NCBI RefSeq assembly: GCF_037975445.1
Contig: NZ_CP150254.1
Location: 3,842,001-3,906,000, forward strand
Length of the DNA: 64,000 bases
Source: Peribacillus sp. FSL P2-0133
Lineage (GTDB): Bacteria > Bacillota > Bacilli > Bacillales > DSM-1321
Reading direction: 5' to 3'
Positions within the stretch are counted from its first letter, which is position 1. Every line of letters starts with the position of its first letter. The notes under the pieces were generated by a model. That model did no database searches. It saw only the letters and a list, made by a program, of their open reading frames with translations, and was not told the origin of the DNA. This document shows positions 29,016-37,888 of the stretch, piece after piece. The translations under genes and the position numbers were made by a program.

Positions 29016-29531
29016 CTACATCAGCAAGATGATCAATAATAGCCCTGATAAAAAACCAAGACTTTTCATCATTTTTTCATATTTTCCCTGGCGGTCGAGT
29101 GCATCGCTCTCTTCCCGTTCCAAATGTGCCATCGTTAGCATGATTTGCTTTTGCTGATGATATTTATCGCTTTTTCCAAGCGTCTCCCCAAACTGTGAAA
29201 GAATCTCGAATTCTCCCTGTTGTAAAGCAAGGGATTGCCATATTTTCTTCAAACTATCATCCCATGCTTCTTTGACGGTGGTCTCACCTGACTCGAGTCG
29301 ATTTGCAAATGTATCGAAAAAGATGGATAAAGGTTTAGCCATCTGTTTAGAAAGTTTCCTTGCTGCTTCTTTCAAAGGTGTATGACCATACATGATTTCA
29401 GCTTCAAGCGATTGCATGGCGACTTTCAGCTGTCTCAGTTGACGAGGCCTCATACTTAATTTTTTCGCAGCTTCGAAACCTGCCCATGTCGTTGCAATAA
29501 TAATTATCGCTGCTCCTATTATCTTAAACAT
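29016..29531 (-). CDS. spoIIIAB: Stage III sporulation protein AB
   Basis: SpoIIIAB resembles the GspF/PilC-type platform proteins of type II secretion systems. The 171 residues have membrane segments at both ends (about 3-20 and 152-170) around a helical domain with LRQLKVAMQSLEAEIMYGHTPL and EREESDALDRQGKYEKMMKS. Its start overlaps the spoIIIAA end by eight bases, so translation is coupled. Confidence 0.93.
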   Translation of the reverse strand: MFKIIGAAIIIIATTWAGFEAAKKLSMRPRQLRQLKVAMQSLEAEIMYGHTPLKEAARKLSKQMAKPLSIFFDTFANRLESGETTVKEAWDDSLKKIWQSLALQQGEFEILSQFGETLGKSDKYHQQKQIMLTMAHLEREESDALDRQGKYEKMMKSLGFLSGLLLIILLM

Positions 29532-30456
29532 GCGGGCTCACACCTTCTCCCAAGAAAATGGGAACCCCCGCTGCATCAAGGACTTTGTAGCTCCTCTTAC
29601 CGGATTTACTTCTCTGTAATTCTATAAAACGTTCAAAGATGTTTTGCTTTAATATTTCCGCGATAAAAGGTCGCTTCTTAATCTCACCCAGTGTATGGCC
29701 ATGTGTGGTTATCATGAGTTTAATACCTGCATTCACCGCTTCCAGCACAGCCTGTGTATCCTCTGCACGACCTATTTCATCCACGATCAATACATCCGGG
29801 GACATTGAACGGATCATCATCATCATCCCTTCCGCTTTAGGACATCCATCGAGCACATCAACCCTTGTTCCAAATTCGAGTTGCGGCACTCCATGAACAC
29901 ATCCGGCAATTTCCGAGCGCTCGTCCACTATCCCCACCTTTTGAGGAGCAATGCCGCGTTTTTCATTACCACTGGATATCATTCTTGCAATATCACGTAA
30001 TATGGTCGTTTTTCCCGTTTGCGGAGCACCGATCAACATAGTATGCTGCCATTCCCCGTCAAATAAATATGAAGTGAGTGGTTCAGCTGCACCTATTTTT
30101 TCACGTGCAACCCGAATATTGAATGAGGATATATCCCTGATCGCTTTGACCGACCCATTTTCAAGGATCACCTTCCCAGCAAGCCCCACCCGATGTCCGC
30201 CCGCTATGGTTATATAACCTCGCTTTAATTCTTCCTCAAGTGTATATAACGAAAATTGGCCTATTTGATTCAATAATTGATCTGCATCCAGATGGGTCAC
30301 TTCATAGGAAAAGAAGTATGGTTCCCCTCCTACAATGACCTCAAGCGGCCTTCCAACCCGAATTCGCAGCTCTTCCATCTTATCGATCATCATCGGTGTC
30401 ATACCCCGGAGTTGCTCGTTTAATTTTTTCGGTAAAAAAGAAAGAATCGTTTCCAT
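29524..30456 (-). CDS. spoIIIAA: Stage III sporulation protein AA (ATPase)
   Basis: SpoIIIAA is the AAA+-type ATPase of the SpoIIIA channel, related to type II/IV secretion ATPases. The 310 residues contain Walker A GAPQTGKTTILRDIARM, the Walker B DVLIVDEIG, and the conserved GIVDERSEIAGC and TTHGHTLGEIKKRP motifs. It is the first gene of the operon, with an ATG after AGGAGG. Mother-cell sigma-E transcription is expected from the family; I did not confirm the promoter. Confidence 0.95.
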   Translation of the reverse strand: METILSFLPKKLNEQLRGMTPMMIDKMEELRIRVGRPLEVIVGGEPYFFSYEVTHLDADQLLNQIGQFSLYTLEEELKRGYITIAGGHRVGLAGKVILENGSVKAIRDISSFNIRVAREKIGAAEPLTSYLFDGEWQHTMLIGAPQTGKTTILRDIARMISSGNEKRGIAPQKVGIVDERSEIAGCVHGVPQLEFGTRVDVLDGCPKAEGMMMMIRSMSPDVLIVDEIGRAEDTQAVLEAVNAGIKLMITTHGHTLGEIKKRPFIAEILKQNIFERFIELQRSKSGKRSYKVLDAAGVPIFLGEGVSPHV

Positions 30457-30589
30457 TTTGACAATCCTCCTGTATACACCACTTTCAATAAAATATATGC
30501 CGACAAGCCCATAATGATGACAGGCTATTAAAGAAACAGACCTATTATTGATTTTTTATATCTTCCGAGATAAAAAAAAAAACAAAAAA

Positions 30590-30613
30590 AGACCGAGAAA
30601 TTAATCTCGGTCT
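30590..30613. repeat. Hairpin copy 1 of a flanking pair
   Basis: AGACCGAGA and TCTCGGTCT form a perfect 9-bp stem around AATTAA. It differs from copy 2 at 31203-31226 by one base pair, an A-T here and a G-C there. A poly-A tract precedes it, so it is also a plausible minus-strand terminator. Confidence 0.75.
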
Positions 30614-30689
30614 ACAGTCTGTAGACAAATTCGAAGAAAACGAGTTTGCCTAAGTTTTTTTATGGCTTGTACAATTTGGACGTTGATTT

Positions 30690-30815
30690 CCACTCCAGGC
30701 ACTCGCTTTCCGCGGGCGGTCCGGGAGCCTCCTCGGCGCCTTTGCGCCTGTGGGGTCTCCCTTGGACACGCTTTTCCCGCAGGAGTCTCGTACCTTCCGT
30801 TCCCAATCAACTTTG
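30690..30815. repeat. GC-rich intergenic repeat with internal duplication
   Basis: The segment is far richer in GC than its surroundings. It contains two related blocks, CACTCGCTTTCCGCGGG (30699-30715) and ACACGCTTTTCCCGCAGG (30766-30783), around GGGAGCC...GGGTCTCCC and GGCGCC...GGCGC-like pairing. From memory it resembles a repeat family common between genes in Bacillaceae. It yields spurious ORFs on both strands. Its ends are not precise. Confidence 0.6.
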
Positions 30816-30901
30816 GTTTAACATTAAGATAGACCCCTTCCTACAGTCTTTTTAAAATAGGCGGATGAAAAAACTTGAGGTGATAAGGATTCTTTTTAAA
30901 A

Positions 30902-31140
30902 CATGATTCTATTCAGCGAGATCAGCTTGAAATGATTACTTTAGACCAAATGGAGCCAGCTTGTAAAATGGAGATTAAAGAGGGCTATCGTGTGTACAAA
31001 TCATCCTAATCCATTTGTGCGACTCGTTCATTTTTATCACAGTGTACAGAAAGTAAGGATCATCAGAAAGTGGTGACACTCCATATTTGGCAAGAATAAA
31101 TGGAAGAAGCAGATCATCTGCGTCATCATGAAGTCCAATC
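30902..31140 (+). pseudogene. Decayed IS1182-family transposase remnant
   Basis: One plus-strand frame reads HDSIQRDQLEMITLDQMEPA, then CKMEIKEGYRVYKSS, a stop, SICATRSFLSQCTESKDHQK, VVTLHIWQE, a stop, and MEEADHLRHHEVQSNKK. The first block resembles the N-terminus of IS1182-type DDE transposases. The later blocks resemble the mid-region with YR.Y..P..C..C...SQCT.SK.H.K and W.....EADHLRHT. Most of the catalytic middle is deleted and two stops interrupt the frame, so the element is dead. The family assignment is from remembered motifs. Confidence 0.65.
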
Positions 31141-31152
31141 CAATAAAAAATC

Positions 31153-31190
31153 AAAAAGGTTTCGGAATAAGACCATTCCGAAACCTTTTT
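31153..31190. terminator. Strong bidirectional terminator upstream side of the efp hairpin
   Basis: A perfect 16-bp stem (31153-31168 with 31175-31190, arm AAAAAGGTTTCGGAAT) with loop AAGACC and A/T ends suits termination in both directions. Confidence 0.8.
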
Positions 31191-31202
31191 GTCTACAATT
31201 TG

Positions 31203-31226
31203 AGGCCGAGAAATTAATCTCGGCCT
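31203..31226 (-). terminator. efp terminator, hairpin copy 2
   Basis: AGGCCGAGA and TCTCGGCCT form a 9-bp stem around AATTAA eight bases beyond the efp stop. It matches copy 1 at 30590-30613 in 22 of 24 bases, with the two changes forming a compensatory pair. Confidence 0.75.
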
Positions 31227-31234
31227 CCTTTCAT

Positions 31235-31792
31235 TTATGCACGTGATACGTAAGAACCTTCATTAGTGTTGATCAATAATTTGTCACCTTGGTTGATGAA
31301 GAATGGAACTTGAACCGAAAGGCCCGTCTCAAGTACGGCTGATTTCGTGCCGCCTGAAGATGTATCTCCTTTAATTCCCGGCTCAGTCTCCGCCACTTCA
31401 AGTTCAACTGTGTTTGGAAGCTCGACCCCAAGTGTTTCCGCTTGGAAAGTCATGATATGTACTTCCATATTTTCCTTAAGGAATTTAAGTTCACGTTCAA
31501 TGCTTGAAGCAGGCAGTTCGATTTGGTCATACGTTTCGTTATCCATGAATACATGGCTATCTCCACTTGCATAAAGGTACTGCATCTTGCGGTTTTCGAT
31601 ATGTGCTTTAGCGACTTTTTCACCAGCACGGAATGTTTTCTCTTGAATTGAACCCGTACGAAGGTTACGAAGTTTAGAACGTACAAAAGCTGCACCTTTA
31701 CCAGGTTTAACATGTTGGAACTCGATAACCTGCCAAATTCCATTATCTACTTCAATTGTAACACCCGTGCGAAAATCGTTTACAGAAATCAT
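31235..31792 (-). CDS. efp: Translation elongation factor P
   Basis: EF-P relieves ribosome stalling at proline runs. The 185 residues start [20 protein letters not shown]. The modified lysine is Lys32, in [11 protein letters not shown]. subtilis modifies the equivalent residue with 5-aminopentanol. Domain III ends [15 protein letters not shown]. It follows papA by 26 bases and has a strong AGGAGG site. Together with papA it probably forms one unit, ended by the hairpins at 31153-31226. Confidence 0.96.
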   Translation of the reverse strand: MISVNDFRTGVTIEVDNGIWQVIEFQHVKPGKGAAFVRSKLRNLRTGSIQEKTFRAGEKVAKAHIENRKMQYLYASGDSHVFMDNETYDQIELPASSIERELKFLKENMEVHIMTFQAETLGVELPNTVELEVAETEPGIKGDTSSGGTKSAVLETGLSVQVPFFINQGDKLLINTNEGSYVSRA

Positions 31793-31818
31793 AAATTTGT
31801 CCTCCTACATGTACATGT

Positions 31819-32880
31819 TTACAGAATGATTAACTCTTTGGTTGAATGAGTAAGTGCTTCGTTACCTTCAATTGTAACGATTGTATCATCTTCAATCCGC
31901 ACTCCGCCTACACCCGGTAAGTAAATGCCCGGTTCAACGGTTACAGCCATACCTGGTTCTAAAATGATATCAGACCTTAAGGATAATGCTGGACCTTCAT
32001 GTACTTCAAGACCGATTCCATGTCCGGTCGAATGACCAAAATACTGCCCATATCCCTTTTCTTCAATTAGATTACGAGTTAGTGCATCCGCTTCCCTGCC
32101 AGTCATACCAGGTTTGATCCCAGCCATTCCTCGCAGTTGAGCTTCCAAAACAATGTCATAAATATTAATAAGTTCTTCACTTGGCTTGCCAACTGCTAAT
32201 GTCCGAGTGATATCAGACACATACCCGTTATAGTATGCCCCGTAATCCAATGTGACAAAATCGCCTTTTTCGATGATTTTATCCGTAGCCACTCCATGTG
32301 GAAGTGCGGACCTTATGCCGGATGCTACAATGATATCGAAGGAAGAAGAAGTTGCCCCTTGTTTCCTCATAAAGAATTCAAGTTCATTGGATACATCCAG
32401 TTCCGAGATCCCTGGACGCAGGAAATCCAGAATATGTGTAAACGCAGCATCAGCAATAGCAGCCGCTTCCTTTAATATCTTAATCTCTGATGAAGTCTTT
32501 ATCAAGCGTAAATTCTCAATAACACCCGACACCGGCGAAAGTTGACCATCAATGGCCGCTTCGTATGCCTTATATGTAGCATAAGTCAGGTGCTCTTGCT
32601 CAAAGCCCAGCTTGCCGATATTCATCGCTTTAGCCTGCTTGCCTACTTCTTCGATGATGGTTCCTTTGTGTTGAACGATCTCATAATCCGGTGCCTGCTT
32701 GCCCGCTTGTTCCACGTATCGGAAATCAGTGATGAATTTAGCTTCTTTTTGGGAAATAAGGACAACGCCTGCACTTCCCGTAAAGTTGGTCATGAATCGG
32801 CGGTTATATGTACTGGTGATCAAAAAACCATCAATGCCCACCTTTTCCATTGAGGCCCTTAAGCGCATTAGTTTATTCAT
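31819..32880 (-). CDS. papA: Xaa-Pro aminopeptidase / M24 family peptidase
   Basis: This M24B peptidase removes N-terminal residues before proline. The 353 residues include the creatinase-like N-terminal domain and the pita-bread catalytic domain with all metal ligands visible: Asp in TLDYGAYYNGYVSDITRTL, His in GHSTGHGIGLEVHEGP, Glu in VTVEPGIYLPG and Glu in RIEDDTIV. The ATG directly follows the TAA of aroQ, so translation is coupled. Linkage with efp is conserved in bacilli. Confidence 0.93.
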   Translation of the reverse strand: MNKLMRLRASMEKVGIDGFLITSTYNRRFMTNFTGSAGVVLISQKEAKFITDFRYVEQAGKQAPDYEIVQHKGTIIEEVGKQAKAMNIGKLGFEQEHLTYATYKAYEAAIDGQLSPVSGVIENLRLIKTSSEIKILKEAAAIADAAFTHILDFLRPGISELDVSNELEFFMRKQGATSSSFDIIVASGIRSALPHGVATDKIIEKGDFVTLDYGAYYNGYVSDITRTLAVGKPSEELINIYDIVLEAQLRGMAGIKPGMTGREADALTRNLIEEKGYGQYFGHSTGHGIGLEVHEGPALSLRSDIILEPGMAVTVEPGIYLPGVGGVRIEDDTIVTIEGNEALTHSTKELIIL

Positions 32881-33327
32881 TTAATTTCTCCCCTTTGCAA
32901 TCTTTGTGATCGCCTGCAACGCCAATTCATATCCGTGTATCCCCAAGCCGACAATCTGTCCCGCCGATACCGCCGCGGTCACTGATTCATGCCGAAAGCT
33001 TTCACGGGCATGTATGTTCGAAATATGCACTTCCACCACTGGAACATCAATTCCGGCTATTGCATCACGAATCGCATAGCTATAATGAGTAAAAGCTCCA
33101 GGATTAATGATAATCCCGTCGATCCCATGATCCTCTGACCAATGGAGCTTGTCGATAATTGCTCCTTCATGGTTAGTCTGAAAAGAGGTTAATTCCACAT
33201 TTAACCCTTGAGCTTGCTGCATTAATTGCGCTTCCACATCCGCAAGCGTCGAGGATCCATAATGCGCAGGTTCCCGCTTCCCCAAGCGATTTAAATTCGG
33301 ACCATTGATTAGTAAAATTTTTGTCAT
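32881..33327 (-). CDS. aroQ: 3-dehydroquinate dehydratase, type II
   Basis: AroQ dehydrates 3-dehydroquinate to 3-dehydroshikimate in the shikimate pathway. The 148 residues contain LLINGPNLNRLGKREPAHYG with the catalytic Tyr, NPGAFTHYSYAIRDAI, and VEVHISNIHARESFRHES with the catalytic His. The ATG at 33327 lies seven bases from AGGTG; the upstream frame to 33345 has no better site. It is known as yqhS in B. subtilis and starts the aroQ-papA-efp unit. Confidence 0.93.
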   Translation of the reverse strand: MTKILLINGPNLNRLGKREPAHYGSSTLADVEAQLMQQAQGLNVELTSFQTNHEGAIIDKLHWSEDHGIDGIIINPGAFTHYSYAIRDAIAGIDVPVVEVHISNIHARESFRHESVTAAVSAGQIVGLGIHGYELALQAITKIAKGRN

Positions 33328-33421
33328 CATCAAACACCTGCTCATGTTAAAAGAATGCTTTCCATGAACATTCTATCATAATTACAAATTGTCTTACTAC
33401 TTTTTTACAACCAAGAAACAA

Positions 33422-33934
33422 TCAGCTTTCCGATTGCTTCTCGGCTTTGTTTTTTTGACGTATATACTCCTGATGATCGTATGATATAGAAAACCCTATA
33501 AAAAGACCGTATATAATAAAAATGCAGACACTTGTTATAACCGTATTTGCTGACATCTTAGAAAAGGTTGGCAAATCGACGAACATCGGTTTTAGGACAA
33601 ATACCATCAAAGCCCAGCAAACCACTCCGAAAAAAACACCCGAAAAAATACTCTTCATCCTTTTAAAAAGACTATAGTATATAAAAGCGATCCCCACGGA
33701 TAGAATTCCGAATAAAATTATGGTCATTACCGTACCGAGCCAATGATCGATCCAGGTCATGTTGGACCATGAAGTTAGTATGAATTTTGGGCTAAAATCC
33801 ATAAAATTAAAATAATGGGCAATGATTCCGATAGAACTGGCTAAAGCCCCCCCAACAAAACCGACAGCAAGTACATTGTAGATTAACATGCTTTGATATT
33901 CCTGTTGAATTTGTCCATTTTCATTAGAAGACAT
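33422..33934 (-). CDS. yqhR: Conserved membrane protein YqhR
   Basis: The 170-residue protein has four hydrophobic segments (about 16-40, 62-84, 97-115 and 130-152) with a basic, charged C-terminus (YDHQEYIRQKNKAEKQ). It matches the position and type of YqhR. No function is known. The ATG at 33934 has GGAGG eight bases upstream; the earlier GTG overlaps that site. It is divergent from yqhQ and upstream of aroQ. Confidence 0.85.
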   Translation of the reverse strand: MSSNENGQIQQEYQSMLIYNVLAVGFVGGALASSIGIIAHYFNFMDFSPKFILTSWSNMTWIDHWLGTVMTIILFGILSVGIAFIYYSLFKRMKSIFSGVFFGVVCWALMVFVLKPMFVDLPTFSKMSANTVITSVCIFIIYGLFIGFSISYDHQEYIRQKNKAEKQSES

Positions 33935-34268
33935 ATCAATCACCTCCGCTACGTAGTATGCCCTTTGTTAATTAGAACTATTTTTTTTTATTCTTAGGAA
34001 GGAGAATCACTAGAGGTTTTGTGATTTATTCTGTATGATTAAATCATAAATAATCTACTTTTTTCAGAGGAAAATACCCATCCTCTGTTGAAGATTATAA
34101 TGTACACAGGATACTATCTTCCTGTGATTCAACATTCATAAAGTAATCGCAGGGTTAAAGCTTCCATTCAATTTTATTGGAACACCTTTAAACCCTTGTG
34201 ATGCTTGATAATAAACATGTTAGCACCCTTGAGAGAGCTACGTGAATAACTATTAGGTTGGTGTAGAA
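33935..34268. other. Divergent promoter region between yqhR and yqhQ
   Basis: No gene is present. Two small hairpins occur, CAGAGGA/TCCTCTG (34065-34087) and CACAGGA/TCCTGTG (34105-34126), neither with a clear T tract. Their role is unknown. Confidence 0.4.
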
Positions 34269-35222
34269 ATGTCTGAGGTTCAAAAACCCGTTTATGGAGG
34301 GCAGGCTGTAGTGGAAGGCGTCATGTTTGGGGGCAAACATCACACAGTCACTGCGGTACGCCGCAAAGATTCAACGATCGCTTATTATCATTTACCGCGT
34401 GAATCGAAGCCTGCTGTAAAGCTTATGAAAAAAATACCGTTTCTACGGGGGATCGTATCATTGATCCAGTCAAGTGCCACCGGCTCGAAACATCTGAACT
34501 TTTCCACAGAACAGTATGAAGAAGAAGACGGGGAAAAACAGGTCGAAACGAAACAAGAAACGAAAGAACCCTCTAAATTAAGTCTTTGGCTAGGTGTTGC
34601 CGTGATCGGTGTGATCTCCTTCCTATTTGGGAAATTGCTTTTCACCTTGGTTCCTGTCTTCCTCGCAAAATTGACAGAACCCATTTTCAGTGGCCATACG
34701 GCTCAGGTATTAGTGGAAAGCTTGTTCAAGCTGATCTTACTGCTCGTATATATTTATGTAGTTTCCTTGACGCCATTAATCAAGCGGGTCTTTCAATATC
34801 ACGGAGCTGAGCATAAGGTGATCAATTGCTTCGAAAGCGGAAAAGAATTGACTGTGGCAAATGTGCAGGCAAGTTCCCGCCTTCATTATCGCTGTGGCAG
34901 CAGTTTTATTTTATTTACTGTCATTGTAGGGATGTTTATCTATCTTCTCGTACCAACGGATCCGTTATGGGTTCGTGTCGTCAATCGCATTTTGCTTATC
35001 CCCGTCGTGCTAGGCATTGCCTTCGAGGTATTGCAGGCAACGAACAAATTAAAGGATATTCCTGTTCTGCGCTACCTTGGTTACCCTGGACTTTGGCTTC
35101 AGTTATTGACGACCAAGGCTCCCACCGATGATCAAGTCGAAGTCGCATTAGCATCCTTCCATGAACTGTTAAGGATGGAAAAAGAGACAGAAAAAAGTTT
35201 AGAATCCGATGTAATTGTGTAA
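34269..35222 (+). CDS. yqhQ: DUF1385 membrane protein YqhQ
   Basis: The 317 residues include the family hallmarks VYGGQAVVEGVMFGGKHHT near the N-terminus, the central YHGAEHKVINCFESGKELTV and LHYRCGSSFILF. Four or five membrane segments lie between about 105 and 270. The family is widespread in Firmicutes and of uncertain function. It is transcribed away from yqhR and followed by yqhP. Confidence 0.9.
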   Translation: MSEVQKPVYGGQAVVEGVMFGGKHHTVTAVRRKDSTIAYYHLPRESKPAVKLMKKIPFLRGIVSLIQSSATGSKHLNFSTEQYEEEDGEKQVETKQETKEPSKLSLWLGVAVIGVISFLFGKLLFTLVPVFLAKLTEPIFSGHTAQVLVESLFKLILLLVYIYVVSLTPLIKRVFQYHGAEHKVINCFESGKELTVANVQASSRLHYRCGSSFILFTVIVGMFIYLLVPTDPLWVRVVNRILLIPVVLGIAFEVLQATNKLKDIPVLRYLGYPGLWLQLLTTKAPTDDQVEVALASFHELLRMEKETEKSLESDVIV

Positions 35223-35360
35223 AACATCTATACACATTTTGATTATGGAAAATCATATACTAACTATGGGAATGCCTTTTACTTTTTTTCAAATATTTTA
35301 CATTAACGATGTTTAAAATAAGCTAATAATGCTTATGATGCTCTTAAGGAGGTGTCTTTG

Positions 35361-35735
35361 TTGAAACGTTTCATATCTTTCATGATATACGGAATCATCG
35401 CCCTCGGAGTCCTCGGACTAATGAGCCGACTATTTAATGACCCGATTGGCTTTTTTAGAAACATTCTCATAATAGCCATTGTCGCAGGGATTATTTATAT
35501 GATTTATACCGGATTAACAAAGGGAAAACCAGTTAAGAAAGAGCAGCAAGCATTCCGAAAGGCTGCCCGCCAATCGAAAAAAAGGCTAAAAAACCGAACT
35601 TCGAAAAAAGATAATGTGGCTAGCTTCTCTGCAGCAAAATCATCAAAGAAAATAAAATGGAGAAAGAAAACGGATAGTCACTTAACCGTCATCGAAGGGA
35701 AAAAGAATAAAAAGAAAAATCGGGCTTCTTTTTAA
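35361..35735 (+). CDS. yqhP: Small membrane protein YqhP
   Basis: The 124-residue protein has two membrane segments (about 4-22 and 34-52) and a highly basic Lys/Arg/Ser tail (about 58-124). The TTG at 35361 is chosen as start because AGGAGG lies eight bases upstream; the GTG at 35352 overlaps the site. Its stop lies inside the loop of the following terminator. No function is known; the basic tail may bind an acidic partner, which is a guess. Confidence 0.8.
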   Translation: MKRFISFMIYGIIALGVLGLMSRLFNDPIGFFRNILIIAIVAGIIYMIYTGLTKGKPVKKEQQAFRKAARQSKKRLKNRTSKKDNVASFSAAKSSKKIKWRKKTDSHLTVIEGKKNKKKNRASF

Positions 35736-35748
35736 GAGCCCGATTTTT
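35715..35748. terminator. Bidirectional terminator between yqhP and yqhO
   Basis: A perfect 12-bp stem (35715-35726 with 35737-35748, arm AAAAATCGGGCT) is followed by T-rich sequence on both strands and lies between convergent genes. Confidence 0.9.
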
Positions 35749-35758
35749 CTTTTTATAA

Positions 35759-36640
35759 TCAATAAGTCCATTTTTTTAGGAATTCTTTCGTGCACTGCCT
35801 TCCCCGATTCATCAATTCACCTTTTTTTTCATCATTCAGATTGAAATCCATTGCAGAAATTCCCTTCATCGGGATAAATACAATATTATGGACGTGTTTC
35901 TTGGAAATATACCGTGCATCATGGGCATCTTTCATCGTTTTGAATAATGCGGAGAACAATTCAACCGCATTATCCACCTTATGCGGTTTCCATATCTCAT
36001 CGACACTTAGCCGCAAGCCGATGACCGGCCTTTCCTTTCTTACATGATCTGAATTGAATAGCCACATTGGAAAATTGCTTAACACACCTCCATCAACAAA
36101 AAGGAACTTGCTTTTTCCGACATCAAGTTTGACTGGCTCAAAAAAATAAGGAATGCTACAACTCATTCTTACTGCCTTTGCCACTGGAAAAGTGCTCGGA
36201 TCAATGCCATAGTTCGGTAAATCATCAGGCAGTACCACCAATTTCCCATTTGTAATGTCAGAGCTTATGATTCGGAGGGATTTCGGTCGAATATCCTTAA
36301 AGGTGACTACATTCCTTTCGGCAAGTTTACCGGCGACCCATGTCTCCAGTGCGTTGCCTTTATAAAGGCCAAGTTTCCAATATAAAAGGAGCCATTCGGC
36401 AAACGGGATAGGCAAAAGACCACGCCTTTTGTCCAGCAGGCCGCTTAAATCTATATCAAGAAAAAGCTTTTCCATTTCTTTACCTGTGTACCCAGCTGCT
36501 ACGAAAGCTGCAATTATGGACCCTGCACTCGTACCGGCTGTTCGATGGAATACAAATCCCCGTTCTTCCAATTCCTGCAGGGCTCCCACTAAACCATAGC
36601 CTTTAATCCCGCCTCCGGAAAAAACGCCGTCAATAATCAT
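35759..36640 (-). CDS. yqhO: Patatin-like phospholipase YqhO
   Basis: Patatin-family serine lipid hydrolases use a Ser-Asp dyad. The 293 residues show the oxyanion loop FSGGGIKGYGLVG, the nucleophile elbow GTSAGSII and the catalytic Asp in FVDGGVLSNFP. There is no signal peptide, so the protein is cytoplasmic or peripheral. Substrate is unknown. It starts with ATG after AGGGGAG and converges with yqhP. Confidence 0.9.
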   Translation of the reverse strand: MIIDGVFSGGGIKGYGLVGALQELEERGFVFHRTAGTSAGSIIAAFVAAGYTGKEMEKLFLDIDLSGLLDKRRGLLPIPFAEWLLLYWKLGLYKGNALETWVAGKLAERNVVTFKDIRPKSLRIISSDITNGKLVVLPDDLPNYGIDPSTFPVAKAVRMSCSIPYFFEPVKLDVGKSKFLFVDGGVLSNFPMWLFNSDHVRKERPVIGLRLSVDEIWKPHKVDNAVELFSALFKTMKDAHDARYISKKHVHNIVFIPMKGISAMDFNLNDEKKGELMNRGRQCTKEFLKKWTY

Positions 36641-36725
36641 AGCTGCCCTCCCCTAATCCGGTCTTTACATTTCTAAGCAGGATTAGAGCGATTTATGACA
36701 GTTTTAAATAGAAAAATGCCTTGAT

Positions 36726-37751
36726 TCAGGTAAAATACTGAATTTCCGCTTTAGGGAAGAATTCCGCTATATACCCACGAATAGTCGTTTCCAGTTCTGC
36801 GGCTTCGTCTTTTTGATAAACATATTTACCAATTCCATATCGGCCCCATTTATATTTACGCTTCGTTTCGTCCAGTTCCAATTTTGTTTTAGGGTAGTTT
36901 TTTTGAATCACTTTTTTTGCTGGGCCAGTAAACCGATGCTGAATTAATTCGAAAGTCAAGTCAGGGATATCCACCCCATTTAAAGCCTCACTCAACCGTT
37001 CGAATAATTCATGGTAGCCCTCCTTCCATGCTTCATGACGATATATTGGAGCTACGATAAAACCGAGGGGATATCCGGCACCTGCCACTTTACGTGCCGC
37101 TTCCATCCTTTCTTCGAAGCTCGAAGTGCCGGGCTCGAAATTCTTTATCACATAACGTGAATTTATACTGAAGCGAAATCTTGTTTTTCCATTATGTTCA
37201 GCATCCAATAGATGGTCGACATGATGAAATTTAGTTACGAACCTTAGAACCCCATATTCACTTTTCCCAAAATATTCTATGGCCCTTTTTAACGAATGTG
37301 TCAAATGGTCAATTCCCACGATATCCGATGTACAGGCTGCCTCAAAACGAGTAATTTCAGGCTTTCTCTCATTTATATATTTTTCGGCTGCTTCGAAAAT
37401 CTCATCAAGATTCACATATGTCCTAATATATGGTTTTGATCCGAGTGTGGTCTGTAAATAACAATAGTGACAATGCCCCATACACCCTGTAGCAAGAGGT
37501 ATGGCATATTCAGCAGATGGCTTTGAGGAATCGAATTTCAATGTTTTTCTGATTCCTACCACAAGCGTTGATTTTGCGACACGATATTTTTGCAGATCAT
37601 TTTCTCCAGGAAGATCCCTAATTTGGTTATGCGATGTGGTCTCACGGATTTCAATGTTCAAATCTTCGAATTTCTTTTTTAACTCCCGGCCAAGCGGGTA
37701 TTCCAGTGCCCTTGGCTCAATATATACTAACTGTGGCATAAATGGTTTCAT
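36726..37751 (-). CDS. splB: Spore photoproduct lyase (radical SAM)
   Basis: SplB directly reverses spore photoproduct, the UV thymine lesion in spore DNA, during germination. The 341 residues contain the radical-SAM triad GCMGHCHYCYLQTT and the conserved lyase cysteine in RFEAACTSDIVGIDHLTHSL. They also have the C-terminal FELIQHRFTGPAKKVIQKNY and KWGRYGIGKYVYQKD. The ATG at 37751 has GGAG at six bases. In B. subtilis splB is elsewhere, next to splA; here it stands alone between yqhO and a small plus-strand gene. Confidence 0.95.
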   Translation of the reverse strand: MKPFMPQLVYIEPRALEYPLGRELKKKFEDLNIEIRETTSHNQIRDLPGENDLQKYRVAKSTLVVGIRKTLKFDSSKPSAEYAIPLATGCMGHCHYCYLQTTLGSKPYIRTYVNLDEIFEAAEKYINERKPEITRFEAACTSDIVGIDHLTHSLKRAIEYFGKSEYGVLRFVTKFHHVDHLLDAEHNGKTRFRFSINSRYVIKNFEPGTSSFEERMEAARKVAGAGYPLGFIVAPIYRHEAWKEGYHELFERLSEALNGVDIPDLTFELIQHRFTGPAKKVIQKNYPKTKLELDETKRKYKWGRYGIGKYVYQKDEAAELETTIRGYIAEFFPKAEIQYFT

Positions 37752-37888
37752 TTCGATCTCCAATCTTTTATCGATTTGTTCATATTTTCAATCGAACTAC
37801 ACAATCTATATTATAAGGATAGTTTTTCTTTATTCTGTTAGCCTCATGATTGTTTTTACTTGGAAATTCAAAATGAAGGAGATGCGAT

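Larger units (their letters stand above)
30457..31234. other. Intergenic insertion scar between spoIIIAA and efp
   Basis: This 778-base region holds no intact gene. It contains a hairpin copy (30590-30613), a small palindrome (30611-30625), a GC-rich structured repeat (30690-30815), a decayed transposase (30902-31140), a long terminator (31153-31190) and a second hairpin copy (31203-31226). B. subtilis has yqhV at this place; I see no trace of it. Confidence 0.7.

Noticed and set aside
30601-30855. ORFs on both strands across the GC-rich repeat (Arg/Gly/Pro-rich products)
   Set aside because: They come from the low-complexity, structured repeat, have no ribosome site and no recognisable family.
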